DNA of 64,000 bases from Exserohilum rostratum (taxonomy: Eukaryota > Ascomycota > Dothideomycetes > Pleosporales > Pleosporaceae), in the NCBI GenBank assembly GCA_026367775.1, contig CP111156.1, forward strand, positions 1,922,001 to 1,986,000, read 5' to 3'. The position numbers were made by a program, and so were the translations under genes. A model generated the notes under the pieces. It saw only the letters and a program-made list of their open reading frames with translations. It was not told the origin of the DNA and made no database searches. The stretch's first letter is position 1. Each line of letters starts with the position of its first letter. This document shows positions 32,076-41,609 of the stretch, in pieces.

Positions 32076-33762
32076 ATGTTGCTTTCCGCAGTCTCGGTCC
32101 TAGCTTCCCTCCCCCTTGCGGCGCTTGCTGATGCAATTTCCCAATGTCCAATTCACAATCTAACGCAAGCGCTACTCCAAAATGGCATGCCAGCGCATGC
32201 CATCCCGCAGTCGGAATACCTTTCGAACGGAGGTATCAACGGCTCTTGCGCAGCCGCAGTAAGCTTCAACCCGGTGCAGGAAATCAACGCTCCATCAGCC
32301 CTACAGCTAACGTTCTGCACAGTGCTTTTCTCTCCATCAAACCTTTGGCGACACGCAGGTCGAGAGCCGCGGCGAGCCAATCTACAATGCAACAATCAAT
32401 TATTATTGGTCAGCACAGCAGCGAGAGGCAAGACCGCAATGCATTTTCAAGCCTGAGAAGGCACTGGATGTGGCTACGCTGGTCCTCCTGTCTCAAATTA
32501 CTGCTTGTCCTTTCGCTGCGAGGAGTGGGGGACATGCAGCGTTTGCTGGTGCGTCGAACGTGAACGACGGTATCACAGTGGTTCTCGAACGCATGAAGGA
32601 TATCACGCTATCAGGAGACAAAAAGATTGCCTCAATTGGACCAGGAAGCATTTGGTACGATATCTACACACGCCTGGCTAAAGACAATCTCGCAGTCGTG
32701 GGCGGACGCGTCGCCGCTCTGGGAATTGGAGGTCTTACAACTGGTGGTGGCATTTCCTTCTTTGCAAACCAGTACGGTTGGGCGTGTGACAACGTTGCAT
32801 CTTACGAGGTCGTCCTCGCTGACGGCCGTATCGTGACTGCAAAACCCAACTCGCCATTTTCAGATCTATATTGGGCGTTGCGAGGCGGTGGTAACAATCT
32901 TGGCATTGTTACCAGATTCGATCTCACAACCTTCGTCCACGGTCCTCTGATGCTTGGCGGACACAGAATATTCCTGAATACGAGTTTCTCTGCCGCCATC
33001 GACGCATTCGTCAATCTGGGCAACAAAGCAGCGGACGACACCAAAGCGACGCAGATCTTATCTGTCGCGCTTGACCCGACTTCTGGTACAAGAGTCGCTG
33101 TCGCAGAACTAGAGTACGCAGACGCAGTCGAGCAACCTCCAATTTTGGAGGAATATCGCAAGATTCCCGCTATATCTGATACGCTGCAGCTCAACACTTT
33201 GGCTAATCTGACCAAAGCGCTGAACGACACGAATCCCAAGGGTTTTCGCGAATTTTTCTGGACTGCCTCATCAAAGCTCGACCGCAACATGGTTGACTTT
33301 GCATTCAACATTTCCTTTGACGCCTTCGACACAGTCCGAGATATCCCTGGCATTTTACCTGCCAATACCATACAGATCATTACTGTACCTCAGCTAGAGC
33401 AAATGCAAAAGAATGGTGGGAACGCCCTCGGCCTCTCACCTTCTGATGGCCCAATACTGTTTCTTAACATCAATTTCCGATGGAACAACGAACAAGACGA
33501 CGAGCGTGTATTGCGCGCGTGCACGGAGATCGTGACAAAGTTCAAACAAGAGGCAAAACGGAGGAATCTAGAAAACAAGTACTTGTATATGAACTACGCC
33601 AGTCAATTCCAGGATGTTATCGGAAGCTACGGGGGGAGCGCAGAGAGGCTAAGACAGGTTGCAAAATCGTACGATCCTAATAGTGTCTTTCAGGTGTTGC
33701 AGCCGGGTTATTTCAAGCTTTCGGGAGCGCCGTCGAAAGAAGAGGCGGGAGCTCTAGTATAA
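32076..33762 (+). CDS. secreted FAD-linked oxidase with BBE domain (berberine-bridge/VAO type), two exons
   Basis: Exon 1 is 32076-32258 and exon 2 is 32323-33762, with a 64-nt phase-0 intron (GTAAGC...CACAG); the product has 540 residues. The join gives NGSCAAA followed by CFSLHQTFGDTQVES, continuous with family sequence. A signal peptide (MLLSAVSVLASLPLAALA) indicates secretion. The FAD-binding PCMH domain follows, with PFAARSGGH; His132 is the usual site of covalent flavin attachment. It continues with GIGGLTTGGGISFFANQYGWACDNVASYEVVLADG. The C-terminal BBE segment is YDPNSVFQVLQPGYFKL. Such enzymes oxidise alcohols, amines, sugars or secondary metabolites with oxygen. Its substrate is unknown. 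It is convergent with the tyrosinase gene 1.2 kb downstream. A paired role is possible but only inferred. Confidence 0.9.
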
Positions 33763-34925
33763 ATAGTAGAGAATTGTAGTTGGTGTATTATGATGAGTGG
33801 ATACGTATCGAATGAGCGATGGTGAAACGAGTATCTGACAAACGTTACATAGTATATTTGTATGCTTCATTCCAAGTGCTTTTCTCAAAGTCATATCAAC
33901 AACTCAAAGTTGAAGCTAAATACAGCAAGGTTCATTGAGACAGCAAATTTTAAAGAACCAATGTTTGTATTTCTGTGTATCTACTGTAGTTAAACCTAGG
34001 ATGAAGACTTGAATCAAACTGTATGGATTGCAACTAGGAAAATAGTATCTAATATAGTTATAACCTACACAACTAGCATCACCACTTGTAGCTGTCGTTG
34101 TGATGAGCTTTTTGTGATTTTACTTCCAATCTACCTTGGCAAGTATGAATGAGGCCCAAGTACTGATAAGTGCGGGTGCCAATGCGATGTGGCAGCACTT
34201 GAGCCACATACAACCGATACAAGACTGAAGCTTATCAATTGATAGATAATGCACTATGACAGCTTGTGATGGGATAATAATGTTGGAAAAACAACATGGA
34301 ATATGCTTTTGCCAACAGCTGCTTCAACTCTTGCTGCCCTACTTCATATGAGCTATGTCCTTCGAGCTCAGATAACCGTGATAATGGATGGCAGATAACT
34401 ACGGGACCTGCGGCGCCTGGAAGTCCGTCACTCCTTTCGAAGTGATTATGAAAACGGTCGTGGCGGTCGGATCAAGAAGGCTAGAATATTTTCAATATGT
34501 ATAGAGATGTTGGGTGGTGGATTGGTTTCAAGCATCGGCTCAGAAGCGTAGGCAAAACAGTGAAATGCAAGACTCTGAAAATTCAGTATCACGCTCACAT
34601 CGAGGGTGGATAACGAGATGATAAAGCTCAACCAATATTCTAGAACCATCCTCAAAGCGGAGTCGCATCAAAGTCTAGGGAAAGTGAGCATAGTATGAAA
34701 ACTCTTGAGGTTGATGGAGATTTTCAATTGGAGAATTGCAGGAAGTGCAAGTAGCGATAATCGTTTAGCTTACGTATGCTTGTGGAACTCAAAGCTAATA
34801 GCACCAAATGCCAGATGGGAGTAAGGAAAGAAACTAGTCCCCATCATCACTATCAACTAAACGAGTGTTCTTTACTTGATCAACTCTGAAATGGAAGTGC
34901 AATGAGGATGCTTATCACCTCATAG
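33763..34925. other. spacer between convergent genes
   Basis: This region of 1.16 kb between the stop codons of the oxidase and the tyrosinase is AT-leaning, without a recognisable gene or repeat. It should contain both 3' untranslated regions. Confidence 0.4.
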
Positions 34926-37326
34926 TCAACCTTCCGTGTATCCTGTTCCTCGGCCTCGGCCCTCACCATTCAGACGCGTGGTCGCCGCAGGCCATGGTGT
35001 CACGGTAGGCGCATACTGAGGTAGTGCCGAAGTTCCTTCGGGCAGAGTCACCTCATTGCTCACTACGCTGACCAAGAGCCCACCCACATCGGCACGACTG
35101 CCACGTGTTCCAGTTTGATCTGTAACTCGCCAGTGCAAGTTCTTCTGCAAGAAAGGAACCACATCATCGGGTGCGAGGCTGTTAAGTTTGCCAGCAAGGT
35201 AGCGTTCAACGAGCGCCAAGGTGAGCGGAATCTGGCCGGTGACCTCCAATTTTGACTCCTGGCCATTCTTGCAATTCTGACATCCTGTGTCCGTGCTTGA
35301 ACCAAACGTGGTGAATATGGCTACGTGGTTGGGATCCGCGATGTAAAGTAATGGTGCTGTGTCGTCCGGTTGGCCAAGGAATACGTGCACGACGAAGTTC
35401 CCATCCAGAGAATGCTTCTCGGCGCGGATATCGACGAGCCATTCCAAATATTTATGGTCGTGTACCAAATCTGCTAGAGCCCGCTCGGGGGGAACTTGGG
35501 CTTTCTGCGCAGCGGTCACTAGGGTTTGCTGAACGTTATTGGCAACTGGACTGGACTGAACAAGCGCGGCAGTCTGTATAGGTGCAGCTTCAAGAGCCAG
35601 AAGAGTATGTGCACGAGCCTTGAGTGACGCGGTCGCAGCGACACGACTGTCGTTGTCGGTCTTGATATTGTTAGCTAGCGATGCATTGGGGTACAACAAC
35701 TTCAGTTGACCAAAGATATCTTCCTTTGTCTTATACAGCCAGGACTGGGTCTCGGGGTAGACGTAACCAAAGGTAGTGGTTTTCCTAACACCTTTGGAGG
35801 TCCACATGGTCCCATCCGTGGATCGAGTGAAAGGAGTCAACTCTGTATCAATCGTATCTTCGCCTCTCCAGGGATTGGAAAAAGTGCCGCCTGTTCCTCT
35901 CGGGTCCGGTTGCGCAGCTTTCGGCGTGACATATTGCTCATCGCCGTTCTTGTCCCAGATGGCCTGCCAAATTGCAAACAAACGGTCAATGTTTCTACAT
36001 AATTCCATAAGTTATCCGCAGAAGCAACAATTGAGCGTGTGGAAACGTACGCATGATGAAGCCAGAATACTGGATCGAAGGCTGCGACGGCCGGGTCGCT
36101 CATGTGACCTCCATTTCCAACATACCCATGGATTGAGTTATGAACATCCTCAAGACTACCCCAGTTTGCGAACCTCTGTCCTTCGAAGAAGTAGTTTGAA
36201 CTGATTGGTCCGAATGAGTCATAAGACTGCAGTAGGTAGAGAACCCTCTCTGTCAAGTTTTTGCCCTTCCTGAACAAGGCATCGTTTTTTGGGGCCCATG
36301 CTGGCAGTTCTTTGTCCAGAAACAGAATCAAGTCGTCTCGCATTTTAGCTTCATTAGTCGTGGCATTGTCCCTTAGTGGCCATCGAAGGGTGGCATTGAT
36401 CTTGGGAAACTGTCTGTCCGTTAACAACCATGATATTTTATGAGACTAAAGAGATGGAAACAGAGGCGCATTCTCCCTATAGCAAAGAAGAGTACTAACC
36501 CTGTTGATGGCTTTATCTTGGGTACCAACGTTACGAAAACTGTAGCTAGCCAGAGGATTAGCTGCAAAACTCTGGTTTGCCCGACTCTTCGGGAAAACGA
36601 TATCATGCTGAGTGCTTGCGAGAGCCTCGCGAGGGAACACGCCGCTGTCCTTATCAGCAGGTAGAGCCCAGTCCCAGTATGGCAAACGGAAGGTCTTTGC
36701 GGCTTGGAGATATGCATCTCGACCCTCTTCGGCTGTATACTCTTCGGCAGAGGCTTGCACGTGGCGTCGAAGCTCAGACTTCCAAGATTTAGCTCCAGGA
36801 ACGTAGTAGAATGGAGGGATATTGTACCTCAAAGAGGGCGAGATATGGGCGGTGCCAAGGGAGGAACAAGATTGAACTATGAGTGCAAAACCCCTGCCAC
36901 TGAAACCTTTCCTTGAAGGTTGAATCAACCTGCTTAATTTTGTCCTTGTTCCAAGGCTGATTAGGCCAGGTAGTGAACGGCCTGCCATGAATACCTGAAG
37001 ACGCATTAGAGTCCGAGAAAGGCAGGACGCCATATTGACATACCGGCAATTTGGAACCATGACAATGGATGGGACTCATCAGTATTTTTGAACTTCTCGA
37101 GCCTGAGTAGAAACAAAGTCCATTCTTTCGGATAATTGCGTTTCATGTCCCGGAGTTCTCGCCGAACAGGAGGACGATCTGCAGCAAGATGTCCGAATCA
37201 ATATCAGAACGACGAGCAACCTTTGTAGTTGAATCAACAACAAGGTAGATCTCACCTACCAGGATCATCAGCTGGTGAGCCAGTGACTGCCACTGGCTTG
37301 TCGACTGGTGGTAGCTTAGTAGTCAT
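34926..37326 (-). CDS. tyrosinase (polyphenol oxidase), six exons
   Basis: Exons on the minus strand are 37326-37260, 37178-37044, 36994-36828, 36778-36500, 36409-36051 and 35994-34926. Introns are 81, 49, 49, 90 and 56 nt, all GT..AG, and the product is 691 residues. The copper A site is H70 (GIHGRPF), C104-T-H106 (a Cys-x-His pair expected to form the thioether bridge) and H115 (WHRPYLALFE). The copper B site is H306 and H310 (DVHNSIHG) and H334/H335 (FDPVFWLHHANIDRLF). A long C-terminal domain includes a CxxC motif (GCQNCKNG), a feature linked to copper loading and latency in fungal tyrosinases. There is no signal peptide, so it is probably intracellular. Tyrosinases oxidise mono- and diphenols to quinones, for melanin or related pigments. 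Its start codon is only about 450 bp from a transposon. Confidence 0.92.
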
Positions 37327-37774
37327 GATGGCGAACACTGGAGTTTGAGAAAAGGTGAAGCTACTAGTGTGGAAAGTAAGACTTATGGATCAATCTGGTC
37401 TCACTCAAATTTTGGAGAGAAACCTCTTTATGTTTGTACGCCTTTCGGTTTTACTTTTTCTCTCCCGGAGGGCCCTGTAGGTACGAAAGCAGTCAGAGCG
37501 GGGTCATGCGGACAACAATTGGTGTCTGGGATGGGGTAACCGCTTGGCAGTGAACATGGCATGTAGCTGAATGCAAAAGGCTGGCTGAGTGTTTAAGATT
37601 CGTCGAATGAACGCCTTCAGTGGGAAAAGCTGAATGGGGGGCTAGGCATGCACGAAGCAGGGAGAACTTGTGGAAAAGGCATGAGCTGCAATGCACAGCC
37701 ACGTGACTTTCGTCATCGTGTGGATACACAAGAGTCAGGTTAATGCCATGAAAAAGTGATAATCATAATAGTTA
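37327..37774. promoter_or_regulatory. tyrosinase upstream region, squeezed between gene and transposon
   Basis: All native upstream sequence of the tyrosinase is these 448 bases, ending at the TA target duplication of a pogo-like element. A CATAAAG motif near 37426 could be a weak TATA element. Regulatory effects of the nearby repeat are possible but not shown. Confidence 0.4.
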
Positions 37775-39619
37775 ACGTGTTTTATCAGTAAGCGGCCCAC
37801 ATCAGTAAGTGGCCCACCCCACCAAGCCTGACGCGACTCTCTCCACAACCACTACTATGCCGCAACAACAACGCTCTAGACAGACTTCTTGTGAAGGTAG
37901 AGTTCTTCTAGCATCTCGTGCGCTTCAAGAGAAACGTGTTACAAGCCAGCGTCAAGCTGCTATGCTGTACGACGCTCCACGAACGACGCTCCGACGACGC
38001 CTCCGCGGTATCCAGCCACGATCAGAGACAGCCTCTGTCAATCGCAAGCTATCAGCTGTCGAAGAGCAGTCTCTTGTTCAATGGATTCTAGACCTTGATC
38101 GACGCGGTTTTCCGCCTCATATCATTGACGTGCGACGAATGGCAGACGCTCTACTCGCTGCGCGCGGCCAAGATCCACCTCTATAGCCTATTGGCAAATG
38201 CTGGGTGTCGCGCTTTATCCAGAGCTAGCTAGAGCTTCAGACAAAGTGGACTAGACGATTTTATAGTTAGCGCGCCTCCTGCGAAGATCCTATCGCGATT
38301 ACAGCCTGGTTTAAGCTAGTAGAGGAGACGCGCCAGACGTACGGCGTCCTAGACCAAGACATCTACAACTTTGACAAGACTGGATTCGCGATAGGCGTCG
38401 CTGGCACGTTAAAGGTAGTCACAAGCTCTAACAGAGTCAGTCAGGCAGTTGTCGTACAGCCAGGCAATCGCCAGTAGGTTACAGCGATTAAATGCGTGAA
38501 CGCGTCTGGCTAGTGTCTACCACTATTGGTGATCCTGTCTAGCAAGGCCCACCAGAGTAGCTGGTACCCCGATCTCCCACCAGACTGGGTTATCGGCGTC
38601 TCCAACAACGGCTGGACGACTGACCAGCTTGGCGTAGACTAGGTGAAGCATTTCAACTAGCATACGGCGGCTCGTACAGCTAGAGTCTATCGGCTTCTTA
38701 TTCTAGATAGCCACAGTAGCTATGCTACCCTAGAGTTTGACCAGTACTGCGCTAAGAACAAGATTATCACTCTCTGCATGCCGCCTTACACGTCGCATCT
38801 TCTCTAGCCGCTTAATGTAAGCTGCTTCTCGCTGCTTAAGCGGGCGTACAGACGTGAGATTAAGAAGCTCGCCCGCTAAGGCGTCTACCACATTGACAAG
38901 ACAGACTTCCTTACAGTCTATTAACAGATCCAGCTAACAGTATTTACGCAGCAGAACATCTAGGTAGGCTTCCAAGCGACAGGCCTTGTCCCTCCTTGTC
39001 TAGATTGTGTCCTATCGTCGCTTACAGTAGCTAGGACACTGTCTCTACCACAGACAACTACAGACAACGCCGCTATGCAGACAGCAGTAGCGCAGACAGA
39101 GACGCTATAAACAGTAGCAGAGCTTTAGCAGAAGGTGCGCTATCTTTAAGAGCGGCTACGCTAGAGATTAGAGAGCCTAATAAGCGTTGTAATACGCTAG
39201 CTTGCTAAAAGCGCTTAGCTTACAATGCAAATAGTAACAATACTTACAAAGGAAGTTGAGAAGCTGCGTAAAGAAAACTAGCGCCAACAACAAAAGCAGG
39301 ACTGGCAGCGTCAATATATCGCTTCTGGTGGGGTGCTCCAGGTCCAATAGGCTCAGCAGATTATTGCAGAGGCAGAAAGGGTGGTGATGGGGGGTGACCA
39401 GAACCAGACTGGCGAGCGACGTTAGCGCGCGCCGCCAACGTGCACGAAGTGTTACGTTTAAGGACATACTTAGACTTCATGTAAAGCTAGATAAAGAATA
39501 ATATCTCTTAATTTTATTCTATTTTATTAAGTTGTTGTAGAGCAATTGCGTAGAGCGTCGCGTCAGGCTTGGTGGGGTGGGCCACTTACTGATGTGGGCC
39601 GCTTACTGATAAAACACGT
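37775..39619 (+). mobile_element. pogo-like DNA transposon with perfect 63-bp terminal inverted repeats
   Basis: The ends starting ACGTGTTTTATCAGTAAGCG are identical in inverted orientation for 63 bp (37775-37837 and 39557-39619). TA is duplicated at 37773-37774 and 39620-39621. Each end holds two tandem copies of a 17-bp motif, ATCAGTAAGCGGCCCAC and ATCAGTAAGTGGCCCAC, likely transposase-binding sites. Total length is 1845 bp. The interior encodes a RIP-damaged transposase on the plus strand. The element marks the border between gene-bearing DNA and the AT-rich repeat block. Confidence 0.9.
37857..39494 (+). pseudogene. pogo-like transposase with more than twenty in-frame stops
   Basis: One frame of 546 codons runs from ATG 37857 to TAA 39494 with no frameshift. 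The first 110 codons are intact: a basic start, a psq-like helix-turn-helix (SQRQAAMLYDAPRTTLRRRL) and the second DNA-binding module (VEEQSLVQWILDLDRRGF). From 38184 onward more than twenty stops occur, nearly all TAG, as expected when CAG or TGG codons undergo CpA-to-TpA change on either strand. Catalytic motifs are NFDKTGFAIG (Asp kept), LLILDSHSSY (Asp kept) and PLNVSCFSLLK (third Asp changed to Asn), with the DD35D spacing. The C-terminus has a zinc-knuckle-like CTKC...GHT...SC pattern. The element cannot move with its own transposase. Confidence 0.9.
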
Positions 39620-39878
39620 TACTCTTCTAGCTTAGTAAGCTTCTTTAAGTTAGGCTAGTAATTACGTTAAGTAGGTTTCCTAGCCTATTAGTTATATAAG
39701 GTAGATTTAGGAACTTAATAAATAGTAGTAGCGCGTTAATTAGTCTAAATATAATTTTTTTTATTAGCTAATATAGTAAGCTATATATCTACTTTTTATA
39801 AAGGTAACTAAGTTACGTTATATTAGGCTATAGTACGTTATAGTAAGAGAGGTAGGTAAACTAAGTAAGGTGCGTAAT

Positions 39879-40468
39879 AGGCTGGTAAATGGGTAGGGGT
39901 AGGGGTAGGGTTGGGTCTTACATAAGTAGACCCAACCCTACCTCTACCCATTTCTTGGCAAAAAAAAATAGGTAGGGGTAAGGTTGGGTATACCAAGGCG
40001 TGGGTAGAGGTAGAGTTAGGTCTGCTAAGGCGTGGGTAGAGGTAGAGTTGGGTCTACCAAGGTAGGTAGAGGTTAGGTTACGCTAGCTACTTACAGAATA
40101 TCTGTAATAAATAACTGTTATTAATAGCTTACTAGCTCTATACTACTCTACTATTAGCTAGTAGATAGAATAAATACAGTAATAAATATCTATAATATCA
40201 TGACAAGATACCTAGATAGGTTAGTAACCTTGCTTTTAACCCACTAGTCTGTGTGACCCAATCCTACCTCTACCCACGCCTTGGCAGACCCAACTCTACC
40301 TCTACCCACGCCTTGGCAGACCCAACTCTACCTCTACCCAGCGGTCTATGCGACCCAACCCAACCCTACCCAAGCTACTATCTACCCGACCCAACCCAAC
40401 CCAGGGGTCTGTGCGACCCCTACTCTACCCCTACCACGCGTGGGTACCCTATACCCATTTACCAGCCT
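39879..40468. repeat. fold-back element built of telomere-like minisatellite arms
   Basis: AGGCTGGTAAATGGGTA at 39879-39895 is repeated inverted at 40452-40468. Inside, a unit of about 32 bp containing GGGTAGAGGTAGAGTTGGGT and CCAAGGCGTG is present in about three copies on the left (39967-40070), and in the opposite orientation in two to three copies on the right (40258-40340). The middle 180 bases are AT-rich. The whole could fold into a long hairpin. It looks like a non-autonomous fold-back element and has no coding capacity. Confidence 0.75.
39887..39953. repeat. near-perfect hairpin within the fold-back element
   Basis: GGGTAGGGGTAGGGTTGGGT, ending at about 39916, faces its inverted partner ACCCAACCCTACCTCTACCC after a loop of about nine bases. 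The left arm has one extra six-base AGGGGT unit. The G-rich strand could also form quadruplex structures. Confidence 0.75.
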
Positions 40469-40471
40469 AGT

Positions 40472-40556
40472 GCGTAACTTACTTATATGCGTAACTTACT
40501 TATATGCGTAACTTACTTATATGCGTAACTTACTTATATGCGTAACTCGCTTATAA
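40472..40556. repeat. 17-bp tandem repeat, five units
   Basis: GCGTAACTTACTTATAT is repeated four times exactly (40472-40539) followed by a diverged fifth unit (40540-40556). It directly adjoins the right end of the fold-back element. Confidence 0.9.
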
Positions 40557-40559
40557 AAT

Positions 40560-41195
40560 ATATTATAAATAAAAGAAAACGTATACTAATATTAGTAGTA
40601 GGCTTAGTTAATGAAAAGTTATAATCTCTATCTTTATTAAGTAAAGAGTACTATAGAAGGAAAAATATAGAAAAATTAATCTAATAAAGAAGTGAAAAGT
40701 AATATTAAATATAAAAAGTACTTATCTAAAATAAGTAGTTAACTATAAAAACTAGATAATAGAGAACTAGTAAAGTATTATCTTAATAGATAAAACCTCT
40801 ATAGTAATTAACTACTAGCGTAGAAGCTAAAAAATATAGAGAAAAGTAGATATAAAAGTAGTTAAGAGCTATATATATCTAAAGTAGAAGGAAAACTTAG
40901 AGTCAATATTCTTAAGCTACTCCTTATATAGTAAAAAAGTCTATACTATGTCTATTAGCTAGGAATCAAAGTAGAGAAAGATAATACTTAGTAGGGAATT
41001 AGTAGGCCATAGACCTAACAAGTTCTAAAATAATAGATATTAATTAATTTATAGGATATAACTTAAAGAGCTATATATAGATAGCTAAATAGAACTTAAA
41101 TATAAATATTTAAGCACGTATTAAGAAGTGTATAAGAATAAACTTATAATATATTCTAGATAAGCGCTCTATAGCTATACTATAATATTACTCTC
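40560..41195 (+). mobile_element. probable gag part of a Gypsy element, left of the Copia insertion
   Basis: This AT-rich, CpA-poor segment reads on the plus strand like weakly conserved gag-type sequence interrupted by stops. Just before the Copia element the frame reads ALYSYTIIL, and it appears to resume after the Copia element as NNKLELYVKYNSL. I infer that it is the upstream part of the Gypsy element at 46826-51090. The boundary on the left is not defined. Confidence 0.4.
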
Positions 41196-41609
41196 TATTA
41201 GAATCTAATAGATATAGATTCTAGCTGCAGATAGCGGAAGTAAGAAGAGAAAGATCTAGTAGTATAGAGCAGGAAAGAGAGAGAAAAGATATTAATAGAG
41301 TTGAGATTGTTGTGTCTTGTTTTTATGTCTTCCTTAGTCTATCTACTTAACTATAGCTGTCTTAAATACTTAAGTCTAGATAGACTAGAAGATTCTATAG
41401 TACTATTAATATCTAATCTATATTAATAGTCTTGTTATAAACATTAATATATTAATCTTAAGCAGATATTAAAGCATAGTAGCTTCTAGTAATACTATTA
41501 GATCTTATGGATCTAGTGGATCTGATATTACCTAGCTAGTATCTGATCTGATAGATTAGATAGACCTAATAGATCTAATAGAGAATAGCTGGTAGCTTAT
41601 TCTCTAACA
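41196..41609 (-). repeat. 3' LTR of the Copia element
   Basis: This 414-bp copy ends TATTCTCTAACA on the plus strand. It matches the other LTR almost throughout; most differences are C/T or G/A, with a few short indels around 41275-41320. Confidence 0.85.

Noticed and set aside
32005..37326. A complete secondary-metabolite cluster with the FAD oxidase and tyrosinase
   Set aside because: No backbone synthase, cluster regulator or P450 is present in the window; only two oxidases adjoin.
39177..39467. A 96-codon minus-strand frame
   Set aside because: It lies antisense within the pogo-like transposase and has no independent support.
39890..40450. Telomere
   Set aside because: The GGGTAGGGGTAGGG-type units are not TTAGGG, occur in both orientations and lie inside the sequence with more repeats on both sides; a fold-back element explains them better.
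40472..40556. CRISPR-like short repeat array
   Set aside because: Units are directly contiguous with no spacers, in a fungal genome; it is a simple tandem repeat.
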